A DNA stretch of 64,000 nucleotides from Canibacter zhuwentaonis. GTDB lineage: Bacteria > Actinomycetota > Actinomycetes > Actinomycetales > Microbacteriaceae. Location: assembly GCF_018531125.1 (NCBI RefSeq), contig NZ_JAHDSY010000002.1; one strand, 5' to 3'. The position numbers were made by a program, and so were the translations under genes. Shown piece after piece: positions 51,610 through 59,872 of this stretch. The notes under the pieces were generated by a model. It saw nothing but the letters and a program-made list of their open reading frames with translations. It made no database searches and was not told the origin of the DNA. Numbering within the stretch: position 1 is the stretch's first letter; every line of letters begins with the position of its first letter.

Positions 51610-52450
51610 TTTTATTCTCGCCTCCAATAGCCCGACTCAACTTATTAGTTGCCAGCACCACCGCAACCACCAACAACCCCGGCAGCACCGTAAGCCACCA
51701 CGCAGTAGCAACATAATCGCGCCCCTCGGCAATCAGCAAACCCCACTCAGGTGTTGGTGGCGGCGCGCCATAGCCCAAAAACCCGAGCGTTGATATTTGC
51801 AAAATAGCGGATCCCAGCTGCAGTGTTGCAAGCGCCACAACGGGTGTCATTGAGTTTGGCAGAATATGACACCAGAGCACCCCTAGAAAGTTTCCACCGG
51901 AGCCGTAGGCCGCCTCCACATACTCACTTGCGCGCACCTGTAAAACCTGCGCCCGCGCCAGCCGCGCAAAGATCGCAACCGAGGTAACACCAACCGCAAT
52001 AGCCGCGTTCACAGTGCCAAACCCAAGCAATATTACAACACTCAGCGACAGCAACAGGCTCGGCACGGCAAGCAGAACTTCAACCAACCGCATAATCAAA
52101 GTGTCAAACCAGCCGCCCGCCGCGCCAGCACCAACACCCAAACTCACTCCAACGGTGAAACCAACAGCGACAGCAACAACCGCAGCAACAAGCGAATTAG
52201 CGGCACCGTAAACAGCGCGCGTAAAAAGATCGCGCCCGGTTGCGTCGATGCCGAACAGGTGCGCCGCGCTGGGATCCTGCAGTGACGCACCAACCGACTC
52301 GGTCGGGCTGAACTGTGTAAACAGCCCCGGAAACAGTGCCCACAAAAACACGGTCACTAAAACCAGCACGGCAGCGGCCATCCCAATCCACCGCAAAATA
52401 AAAAGTTTGCTCCTAAAATCGGCGCGCGCGGTGTTCTTCTGCTTGTTCAT
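51599..52450 (-). CDS. ABC importer permease (DppC/OppC type)
   Basis: A 283-residue permease with an N-terminal TM (about 20-40) and five further helices. It shows HLFGIDATGRDLFTRAVYGA and the EAA-loop region YVEAAYGSGGNFLGVLWCHILPNSM. GYGAPPPTPEWGLLI near the end is standard for the family. ATG 52450 follows the DppB stop by 1 base, with GGGGAGG upstream. It pairs with the DppB-type permease. Confidence 0.92.
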   Translation of the reverse strand: MNKQKNTARADFRSKLFILRWIGMAAAVLVLVTVFLWALFPGLFTQFSPTESVGASLQDPSAAHLFGIDATGRDLFTRAVYGAANSLVAAVVAVAVGFTVGVSLGVGAGAAGGWFDTLIMRLVEVLLAVPSLLLSLSVVILLGFGTVNAAIAVGVTSVAIFARLARAQVLQVRASEYVEAAYGSGGNFLGVLWCHILPNSMTPVVALATLQLGSAILQISTLGFLGYGAPPPTPEWGLLIAEGRDYVATAWWLTVLPGLLVVAVVLATNKLSRAIGGENKNEQ

Positions 52451-52451
52451 A

Positions 52452-53447
52452 CTAAGCAAGCTCCTCCCCGGGCACCGCGATGGGCATCGGTTTTTGCACG
52501 GCATCTCTGCTGTTAGCTGCGGAATTGCGCAATCGCGGATCAAGTATCGGGTAGATTAAATCAACCAAAAAATTAATTACAACGTAAACAGCCGCCACTA
52601 TCACTACCACCGCGAGCAAAACGGGAGTGTCCCGATTTGCAACAGCTTGCGCAGTGAGACTGCCGAGTCCCGTGCGGCCAAACACCGTTTCTGTGACTAT
52701 CGCGCCACCAACTAGCTCACCAAACAGCACGCCCGCAACCGTGAGCACGGGCAGCAGCGCGTTCGGAATCACATTTCGCCACAGCACCCAGCTTTGGGTT
52801 GCGCCACGGGTTTCCACAACCCGCACAAACGGCAGGCGATTAACATCGTCAATGCTGCGCAAAAACACCTGCGCCAACGGGGCAGCTATTGGAATCATAA
52901 GCGTGAGCACGGGCAGCACCAGCGCCTGCGTTTCTGTCGCTCCGATTGTCGGCACCAGCCCCAGCTTAAAAGAAAAAATCTGAATAAAAACAATTCCCAC
53001 CCAAAAAACGGGCAGCGACACAAAAAGCGGGGGCAGGTTGCGGAAAAAACTGCTGACGATACCGCCGCGGTTGTAACTAGCAGCAACCGCTATTATCAGC
53101 GCCAGCACTAGCGCGCCAAGCAAACCGAGCCCCGCCAGGAGCAGCGTTGCCGGCAGCGCCTGCGCTAGCAGATCCGCCACTTTCGCCCCCGACTGCACAG
53201 AATAGCCCAGATCACCCTGCAAAAAAGAACCGAGAGATTTTAGATACCGCACAGACAGCTGCTCATCTATGCCATAAACCGCGCGGATCTCCTGCAGTTG
53301 CTCAAGGCTTAAACCCAGCTCGGGATTGCCGTAGCGCGCTAATACTCCGTCAGAGGGAAGCGCGGCGAGCAATAGAAATGCTGCTGTGTATGCGCTTAAC
53401 AACACCAACAGGGCCTGCCCAAAGCGTTTGAATCCGCTCAAAAACAT
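52452..53447 (-). CDS. ABC importer permease (DppB/OppB type)
   Basis: A 331-residue permease with six helices. LPSDGVLARYGNPELGLSLEQL follows the first TM, VFLRSIDDVNRLPFVRVVETRGATQSWVLW is the EAA loop, and ETVFGRTGLGSLTAQAVANRDTPVL is the conserved C-terminal block. I chose ATG 53447 with AGGAAAG upstream. A hairpin in the 93-base gap separates it from the binding-protein gene, which probably makes more of the binding protein than of the permeases. Confidence 0.92.
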   Translation of the reverse strand: MFLSGFKRFGQALLVLLSAYTAAFLLLAALPSDGVLARYGNPELGLSLEQLQEIRAVYGIDEQLSVRYLKSLGSFLQGDLGYSVQSGAKVADLLAQALPATLLLAGLGLLGALVLALIIAVAASYNRGGIVSSFFRNLPPLFVSLPVFWVGIVFIQIFSFKLGLVPTIGATETQALVLPVLTLMIPIAAPLAQVFLRSIDDVNRLPFVRVVETRGATQSWVLWRNVIPNALLPVLTVAGVLFGELVGGAIVTETVFGRTGLGSLTAQAVANRDTPVLLAVVVIVAAVYVVINFLVDLIYPILDPRLRNSAANSRDAVQKPMPIAVPGEELA

Positions 53448-53480
53448 GATTTTCTTTCCTGCAAAAATATGGTCTAGGGT

Positions 53481-53528
53481 GCGTAAGTGGCGACACCTAC
53501 TCAGCCGAGTAAACACCGCCGCTTACGC
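53481..53528 (-). terminator. Intercistronic stem-loop after the binding-protein gene
   Basis: GCGTAAGTGGCG (53481-53492) pairs with CGCCGCTTACGC (53517-53528) with one G-U pair; a nested ACTC/GAGT stem lies in the loop. No U-tract. Typical of a partial terminator or RNA-stability element between a binding protein and its permeases. Confidence 0.55.
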
Positions 53529-53540
53529 TCATATGAGCTG

Positions 53541-55181
53541 CTACTCGGTTAGGCTAACCTCGTAGAATGATGGACGCCCGACGGATTCCGTTTTGAAGTT
53601 TTGGAGTTTAGCGCTGTAACCAAACACCTGTGGCTCCTCAAACAAAGGCAAAACATAGGCATTATCAGCCAGTTGTTTTTGCGCATCAGCACTTGCTGCC
53701 TGGCGTTCAGCCTCGGTTGCCACCGACGCGATGAGCTGCATTAGCTCGTCGAGTTTCGGATCCACCAGCTCTTTTGTCTCCGGGTTGTAATTTAGCAGCG
53801 CGTTGCGATTGGTGCTGAAGAACTGTGACTTCAATACGTCATAATCCGCGCGTCCAACCATTGAGTGATACACCTGGATAGAGTTAATATCTTTGCGAGC
53901 GCTGTCTTGCGCGGTCTGGTCGCCGCTGAAGATTTCAACCTGCACACCGATCTTTTTCAGCTGCTGCTGAATCAACGTTACAACCTCTTTTGAGCGCGGC
54001 TGTGGCAGTGCCTCGTTGAAGGTGAGCTTTAGCTTCTGACCGTCTTTTTCTCTGATTCCATCAGTTCCCAGAACAAATCCGACCTCGTCAAGCAGTTTTG
54101 CCGCGCGCGCTGGATCGTGTTTGTAGTAGCTCGAAGTGTCGGTGTATCCGAGCGCTGTTTTCGCGAGAATGCCGGTAGCCAGCGGATAATTCTTGCTGAA
54201 CAGGGTGTTAACAATCTCGTTCCGGTTAATGCCGGCAATCAGTGCCTGCCGCACCCTCACATCGCGCAGCAGCGGATGCTCGATCCGGAAGCTCAGGCTG
54301 TTGGTAACGCCGTTGGTTGGTGCCGCAAGCAACTGCAGCCCATTTTTATCGAACTGTTTCTCATCTGGCGCATCAATCTGCCGGGCAATGTGCGCCTGTC
54401 CTGCAACGACACTGCCAACGCGCACACTAGCCTCACCGGAAACAATGAATTTCACGCCGTCAATCAGCGGCGCTCCCTGGTGCTTTCTACTTGGAGGAGC
54501 CCAGTTGTAATCTTTGCGCGCGGTAAGGTGCAGCTCGGTTTCGAGCTTCTCATCGCTCACAACAAACGGGCCGCTGCCAATAATTTCTTTGGCATTGCCC
54601 GGACCGAACTCATTGCCGGTGCGGTCAAGGGTTGCGTTTGAAACCAGTCCCGAGTTAATCGTTGAAACAGCCTGCGTGAATCCCGGCGCGGGCGCACTAA
54701 AGTAAAACTTTACAGTGTGCGGATCAATAACCTCGCTGTGATCATAGTTTGTAATAGCTTCAGACTTGTTAAGTGTGCGGTCTTTATCGCCCTTTCCAAA
54801 AAGATCAAAGTTTTTTGCAACGTTAGCAGCATCTAGCACACTGCCATCAGAGTATGTCACTCCGTCACGGATCTTAAAAGTGTATTCGGTCGCATCAGAG
54901 TTAATCTGTGGCAGCTCGCTCGCGATCCACGGTTCTAATTCTAGCGTTTCCGGGTTTTGGTATAGTAACCTGTCTGTGATCTGGTTGATCACGCCACCGT
55001 TAGGGTAGAAGCCTCCGGCTGGTGGGTAAAGGGTTTTCCAGGTCTGTGGCTCTAGGTAGGTTACTGTTCCGCCAGCCTCGCTTTTGGCGCTCGCCGCCTC
55101 GCCTTTTTCTGTGGCGCAACCAGTCAAGGTTATCGTCGCAGCTACTAGTGCAGCCAGTAACACATGAAATCGCTTATTCAT
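53541..55181 (-). CDS. Solute-binding lipoprotein, family 5 (peptide/nickel/opine type)
   Basis: A 546-residue binding protein. The lipoprotein signal peptide ends LTGC (Cys at about residue 22). The mature part shows the SBP_bac_5 pattern: ITDRLLYQNPETLELEPWIAS, TFKIRDGVTYSDGSVLDA, and FRIEHPLLRDVRVRQALIAGINR. It captures the substrate outside the membrane. I chose ATG 55181. First gene of the leftward importer operon, divergent from the FAD/NAD(P) protein across a palindromic operator-like site. Family 5 covers peptides, nickel chelates and opines; the ligand is not readable. Confidence 0.92.
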   Translation of the reverse strand: MNKRFHVLLAALVAATITLTGCATEKGEAASAKSEAGGTVTYLEPQTWKTLYPPAGGFYPNGGVINQITDRLLYQNPETLELEPWIASELPQINSDATEYTFKIRDGVTYSDGSVLDAANVAKNFDLFGKGDKDRTLNKSEAITNYDHSEVIDPHTVKFYFSAPAPGFTQAVSTINSGLVSNATLDRTGNEFGPGNAKEIIGSGPFVVSDEKLETELHLTARKDYNWAPPSRKHQGAPLIDGVKFIVSGEASVRVGSVVAGQAHIARQIDAPDEKQFDKNGLQLLAAPTNGVTNSLSFRIEHPLLRDVRVRQALIAGINRNEIVNTLFSKNYPLATGILAKTALGYTDTSSYYKHDPARAAKLLDEVGFVLGTDGIREKDGQKLKLTFNEALPQPRSKEVVTLIQQQLKKIGVQVEIFSGDQTAQDSARKDINSIQVYHSMVGRADYDVLKSQFFSTNRNALLNYNPETKELVDPKLDELMQLIASVATEAERQAASADAQKQLADNAYVLPLFEEPQVFGYSAKLQNFKTESVGRPSFYEVSLTE

Positions 55182-55223
55182 TTTTCTCCTTGTGTGTTTA
55201 GATGATGTTACGCGATAATAGTT

Positions 55224-55241
55224 TAACATTAGATAATGTTA
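55224..55241. promoter_or_regulatory. Perfect palindrome between importer and FAD-protein genes
   Basis: TAACATTA-GA-TAATGTTA: eight-base perfect arms with a two-base centre, 42 bases before the binding-protein ATG and 39 before the FAD-protein ATG. AATGTTA-like half-sites recur nearby (GATGATGTTA at 55201). It is well placed to control both directions. Symmetry and AT-richness fit metal-dependent Fur-family or MarR-type operators, but I know no exact match. Confidence 0.6.
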
Positions 55242-55280
55242 TACCTGAATTAACAAAATTGAAAGTTTAGGCTGAAAATT

Positions 55281-57374
55281 ATGTCTCACACGGGCACCGG
55301 AAAACACCAAGAACCCTTAAAACCAAAGGGAAACAGCCGGCACATCGCAATTATCGGAGCCGGCCCGCGCGGCACAAGCATTCTCGAGCGGATCAACGCG
55401 CGCCTAACACAGCACAGCAGCAAACAAGCTCTCACGATCCATATAATCGAGAAATCACAGCCCGGCGCGGGCGCAATTTGGCGCACAAACCAACACCGCG
55501 AGCTGTGCATGAACACCCTTGCTGCGGCAGTCACGCTGTTCACCGACAGCTCGTGCCAGATCACAGGTCCGATCAGACCCGGACCTAACCTGTACCAGTG
55601 GGCAAAACTCGCGCTCACTCGGGTATCACCCAAAACTACCGTAACAAACTTCACCGTCGCGCAGAATATCGCAAAAGTTTTTGAACAGCAAAAACCGCAG
55701 CCCAGCATCGCTAAATACACGGCGGAAATCACGCAAATGCGCCCAGAATCTCACCCAAGCCGGGCACTCTACGGGGAGTATATCCGCTGGTGCTACAACC
55801 TCGCAATAGCTAAGCTCGCACAAAAAGCCACCATTGTGCAGCACAGCGCGCAGGTGCTGAGCGTTACTGAACGGGGCGATTCAGACGAGCTAACGCTCGA
55901 TAACGGCGACAAAATAACAGCGGATGCGACAGTCTACGCGGCCGGCTGGCTGCCGCGCCAAAAGACCCAGGCAGAAGAGCAGCTCAGCGGGCAAATTAAA
56001 GCATCCGCACAAAAACTGGTGTGGGTGCCACCAGCAAGCCCAGCGGATCAAGATCTCAGCGAAATTAAGCCGCGTAAGCCCGTAATTGTGCGGGGTATGG
56101 GAATGGGTTTTTTTGACACAATGGCTCTGCTCACAATCGGGCGCGGCGGCGAGTTTGTCGCAGGTAACGCCGTACCGCACGGTCTGCGGTACAGACCGAG
56201 CGGCGCAGAACCGGTTATATACGTCACAAGCCACCGCGGGGTGCCCTACCGCGCAAAAACACGCTATCACGCGCTTCCACCGCGCGCGCCGCAAAAACTG
56301 CTGCGCGAATTTGCGCAATCACAAGCACCGCGCCCGATTGATTTTAACCGCCAGTTATGGCCTCGGATCATCGGCGACGCCTGCCGCGACTTCATCACCA
56401 CCTATGCCCAAACACATCCGGCAAACGCACTAACTGCAAGCGTTACTGTAATTCACACCGCAATTAATGACGCAGTGCAAAAGGTTGTGAACAACACCGC
56501 TACCAGCGCGACCAAAGACCTGCAGGGTCACGCGCTGTTGCGGCAAACCACAGCTGAAATAACCGCGGCGACAATGCGTTTTGTGGCAAACGCTGAACAC
56601 AGGTTTAATCTCACTGCCGAGCTAAACCCCGCCGCGGGGTTAGAGTTCAGCAACCCAGAATCATTCCAAGAGTGGGTTGTTGCGCGGGTTGCTAGCGATA
56701 TTGCAGAGGCAAATAAAGGTCTGGAAAGCGCAATAAAAGCAATGCTGTGGTCGATCAGCGCCGCCCGCGCAGTTGCTAACGGAATTGGCACCATGGGCGC
56801 GTTTACTGCGGAATCTCGCGCCACAGGACACGCCCTACTAGCCTCACTAGGCTCGATGCTCGGGTCGGGGCCGCCGGCTTTCCGCAATGAACAACTGCTC
56901 ACGCTGGCAGATGCCAGGCTTGTTAAGTTTATCGGTCCGGCATCCTCAATCACCGTCACACAGGCCGGTTTTGTGGCGGAATCACCGGTCGTGCATGGGT
57001 CAAAAATAACCGCAACCGCGCTTATCGACGCCTGGATGCATCCGCACAGTGTTGCGCAGAGCGCCGATCCGCTAACCCAATCGCTGGTGACAGCCAAGCG
57101 CGCGCGACCCTTCACCGTGCGGGCGAACGACGGCACCGAAGTTGCAACCACGGGCTTTGATATTGAGGCGGCAACGGGCAGGCTGCGCGGAGAGCGGGGA
57201 GCGGATCAACGCTTTCACATTGCAGGGATTCCGCTGGATGCAACCCGGCACGAGACAATTATTAGCCCGATGCCGGGGGCTAACCCTCCGATGCTACGCG
57301 AAACGGATGCGGTTGCGCAGAGTCTGCTCGCGGTTGCGTTTTCTGCGGCAGAGTTTGCGGATAGCACTGCCTAA
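55281..57374 (+). CDS. Large FAD/NAD(P)-binding protein (PF13454 type)
   Basis: A 697-residue cytosolic protein. The N-terminal dinucleotide fold IAIIGAGPRGTSILERI is followed by the family-specific GAIWRTNQHRELCMNT segment, PSRALYGEYIRWCYN near residue 158, and VIVRGMGMGFFDTMALLTIGRGG near 270. The C-terminal part ends with FHIAGIPLDATRHETIISPMPGANPPM. This is the FAD-NAD(P)-binding group common in actinobacteria and bacilli; no reaction is established to my knowledge. Divergence from a peptide/nickel-type importer with a shared palindrome suggests it modifies the imported compound or a metallophore. That role is inference. Confidence 0.8.
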   Translation: MSHTGTGKHQEPLKPKGNSRHIAIIGAGPRGTSILERINARLTQHSSKQALTIHIIEKSQPGAGAIWRTNQHRELCMNTLAAAVTLFTDSSCQITGPIRPGPNLYQWAKLALTRVSPKTTVTNFTVAQNIAKVFEQQKPQPSIAKYTAEITQMRPESHPSRALYGEYIRWCYNLAIAKLAQKATIVQHSAQVLSVTERGDSDELTLDNGDKITADATVYAAGWLPRQKTQAEEQLSGQIKASAQKLVWVPPASPADQDLSEIKPRKPVIVRGMGMGFFDTMALLTIGRGGEFVAGNAVPHGLRYRPSGAEPVIYVTSHRGVPYRAKTRYHALPPRAPQKLLREFAQSQAPRPIDFNRQLWPRIIGDACRDFITTYAQTHPANALTASVTVIHTAINDAVQKVVNNTATSATKDLQGHALLRQTTAEITAATMRFVANAEHRFNLTAELNPAAGLEFSNPESFQEWVVARVASDIAEANKGLESAIKAMLWSISAARAVANGIGTMGAFTAESRATGHALLASLGSMLGSGPPAFRNEQLLTLADARLVKFIGPASSITVTQAGFVAESPVVHGSKITATALIDAWMHPHSVAQSADPLTQSLVTAKRARPFTVRANDGTEVATTGFDIEAATGRLRGERGADQRFHIAGIPLDATRHETIISPMPGANPPMLRETDAVAQSLLAVAFSAAEFADSTA

Positions 57375-57549
57375 AAATGGTGTTGCTTGAAAATAGTGCT
57401 GTTTAACAACAGCACCGCCCAGCTTCACCGCCACGCAACAGCCGCGCCGCGCAAAACTTCAGCAAAATTTACTGCCGATTCGTTAGGATCAGCACAGAAC
57501 CAAAATGCGGCAGGATTTGTTGCCTGAAACAAATAAGAAGGAGATTCTT

Positions 57550-58245
57550 TTGGAAAACACAGCTAAACCAGTTGCGCTTGTAACCGGCGCCACAGGCGGG
57601 ATGGGTTATGAAATAGTGCGCGATCTCTCGCGGAGCCATCAGGTTATCGCCGTTGGCAGGGATGCACAGAAGCTCGCCGCTCTTGCAGCAGATTTCGGCG
57701 CTATCACGTGGCAGCAAGACATTACCGACTACGCAAAATTACAAACAAAAGTTGCCGCGCTTAAAAGCCTTGACGTGCTTGTGAACGGAGCCGCAATCGG
57801 GCTTGGCTACAGCGTTGATAACGCAAGCGCTGAACACTGGGAAAAATATTTCTCGGTGAACGTTATCGGGCACGGCATGATTACAAGCGCCGCGCTTCCG
57901 CTCTTACGCAAGAGCCAGGGCACAATTATTTTCATCGGCTCCGGGGCGAGCACAAAACCATCACCCGGAAGCGCGCTCTACACAGCAACTAAGCACGCAC
58001 TAAAGGGTCTGGCTGACACGCTCCGCATTGACGAGTCTGCCCACAGCATTCGCGTTGTCACAGTTGCTCCCGGACCAACCGACACGAAAATGCTGCGCGA
58101 GTCCTTCAAACCCGAAGACTACCACCCGGATCAGTACATCCAGCCCGCAACAATTGCGCGGGTTGTGCGGTTTGTTGTGGACGCTCCTGCGGACACTCAG
58201 CTCACCGATATCGCGGTACGCCCGCGCCAAGAGATAACAAGATAA
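57550..58245 (+). CDS. Short-chain dehydrogenase/reductase
   Basis: A 231-residue classical SDR. The cofactor loop is TGATGGMGYEIVRDLS, NGAAIG is the NNAG-type motif, the catalytic serine is in IIFIGSGAS, and the active-site Tyr-Lys is YTATK. Gln/Arg after the second strand (VGRD) hints at NADP(H). I chose TTG 57550 because AAGAAGGAG is correctly spaced before it; an ATG at 57505 would have no ribosome-binding site. Substrate unknown. A parS site follows 5 bases after the stop. Confidence 0.85.
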   Translation: MENTAKPVALVTGATGGMGYEIVRDLSRSHQVIAVGRDAQKLAALAADFGAITWQQDITDYAKLQTKVAALKSLDVLVNGAAIGLGYSVDNASAEHWEKYFSVNVIGHGMITSAALPLLRKSQGTIIFIGSGASTKPSPGSALYTATKHALKGLADTLRIDESAHSIRVVTVAPGPTDTKMLRESFKPEDYHPDQYIQPATIARVVRFVVDAPADTQLTDIAVRPRQEITR

Positions 58246-58250
58246 GCACC

Positions 58251-58282
58251 GGGGTGGATGTTTCACGTGAAACATCCACCCC
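58251..58282. promoter_or_regulatory. parS chromosome-partition site in a 32-bp perfect palindrome
   Basis: The 16-bp core TGTTTCACGTGAAACA is at 58259-58274, and symmetry extends perfectly for eight more bases on each side (arms begin GGGGTGGA). It is intergenic. Besides binding ParB it could act as a terminator hairpin for the SDR gene. The site supports proximity to the origin. Confidence 0.93.
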
Positions 58283-58373
58283 TTCATCAGCTTCTCCCCT
58301 CGCACAGCTAGCGCCCAACAAGCTCACAGCAGGGACGTAGCAAGCACCTAAACTAAATTAAGACGGCTCGATT

Positions 58374-59804
58374 TTAGAACTTTTGATACCACTCTAGTAG
58401 TCGCCGGGTTGCTTCTTCCTGCCCGAGCTCCCCCTCGTCAAGCCGTAAATCCAGCAGAAACTTATATGCGGCTCCAACCGTCCGCCCCGGCTTAATGCCC
58501 AAAATCTGCATAATCTGCTCACCGTTCAGCTCGGGTCGCACAGCCGCCAGCTCCTCCTGCTCCGCGAGCACCTCGATCCGCCGCTCCAAATCGTCGTAGG
58601 CGCGTGCAAGACGCACAGCTTTTCTGCGATCTTTGGTCGTAACATCAGCGCGCGTGAGAATGTGCAGCTGCTCCAGCTGATCTTGCGCATCACGCACATA
58701 TCGGCGCACCGCAGAGTCACTCCAAACACCCTCGTTGTAGCCAAAAAACCGCATATGCAGTTCGATTAGGCGCGTCACCTGATTAATCATGTCATTATCG
58801 AACCGCAAACTACGCAGTCTTTTTTTCGCGAGCCGCGCGCCCACCAGATCGTGATTGTGAAAAGTAACCGCGCCCTGCTCGAATTTGCGAGTTGCCGGCT
58901 TCCCAATATCGTGCAGCAGCGCTGCCAGGCGCAAAACCACGTCGGGGTTAGCCGCGACACCCGCCGCGCGGCGCGCATTCTCCAGCTCAATTGCCTGCGC
59001 CAGAACCGTCAAACTGTGCTCGTAAACGTCCTTGTGACGGTTCTGATCGTCCTGAGCCTTCACAAGCGCTGTAAGCTCGGGCAAAAACCGACCGCAAAGC
59101 CCGGTTTCAACAAGCAGCCGCACTCCGGACACAGGATCATCACTGGCGAGAGTTTTCACTAGTTCATCGCGGATCCGCTCTGCCGAAATTATTTCCAACC
59201 GCGCAGACAACTCCCGCATCGCGGTAATTACCCGGGGCACAGGTGTGAATCCCAGCTGCGCAGCAAATCGAGCCGCACGCATCATGCGCAGCGGATCATC
59301 TGTGAACGACTTTTCAGGGGTATCTGGCGTATCTAGCACCCCGGCTAGCAGGTGCTCAACCCCGCCGGCAACATCAACGAGTTTCTTTTCGGGGAGCATC
59401 AGCGCAAGCGCGTTCACCGTGAAATCGCGCCGCACCAGGTCATTTTCGATAGCGTCGCTGTATGTCACCTCGGGTTTGCGTGAAGTACTGCGGTATATTT
59501 CTGCGCGATACGTTGTTATCTCAACCATTTCGCCCTTAACCTTTGCTGCAATAGTGCCGAATCTAACGCCCAAATCCAGGGTGTTTGAGGTAATAGTTTG
59601 CAGTATTTCGCGGGTTTTGTCGGGTCTAGCGTTTGTCGCAAAATCAAGATCGGTAACCTCTCTGCCCAGCAGCGCATCTCGCACAGAGCCACCAACAAGA
59701 GCCAACTCATACCCCGCCTGTGCGAAGGCTCGAGAAAGGGTAGCTACTGTTGGAGATTCTGCGATTCGGGAGAGCTCAACCGTTGCCTGCGCGATAGAAA
59801 CCAT
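58374..59804 (-). CDS. cca: CCA-adding tRNA nucleotidyltransferase
   Basis: A 476-residue class II nucleotidyltransferase. The head domain shows LVGGSVRDALLGREVTDLDFATNA, with the metal-binding D-x-D, and RRDFTVNALAL. A C-terminal HD domain contains RLAALLHDIGKPATRKF. It adds or repairs the 3' CCA; consistent with this, none of the four tRNA genes here encode CCA. Position next to DUF6049 and trxBA is the conserved actinobacterial origin-proximal order. Confidence 0.94.
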   Translation of the reverse strand: MVSIAQATVELSRIAESPTVATLSRAFAQAGYELALVGGSVRDALLGREVTDLDFATNARPDKTREILQTITSNTLDLGVRFGTIAAKVKGEMVEITTYRAEIYRSTSRKPEVTYSDAIENDLVRRDFTVNALALMLPEKKLVDVAGGVEHLLAGVLDTPDTPEKSFTDDPLRMMRAARFAAQLGFTPVPRVITAMRELSARLEIISAERIRDELVKTLASDDPVSGVRLLVETGLCGRFLPELTALVKAQDDQNRHKDVYEHSLTVLAQAIELENARRAAGVAANPDVVLRLAALLHDIGKPATRKFEQGAVTFHNHDLVGARLAKKRLRSLRFDNDMINQVTRLIELHMRFFGYNEGVWSDSAVRRYVRDAQDQLEQLHILTRADVTTKDRRKAVRLARAYDDLERRIEVLAEQEELAAVRPELNGEQIMQILGIKPGRTVGAAYKFLLDLRLDEGELGQEEATRRLLEWYQKF

Positions 59805-59872
59805 ATAATCCAGGCTATCGCGATTTACTTATTTTTAGTTAATCTCCAATAACCCCAAACTAAACTTATCGT

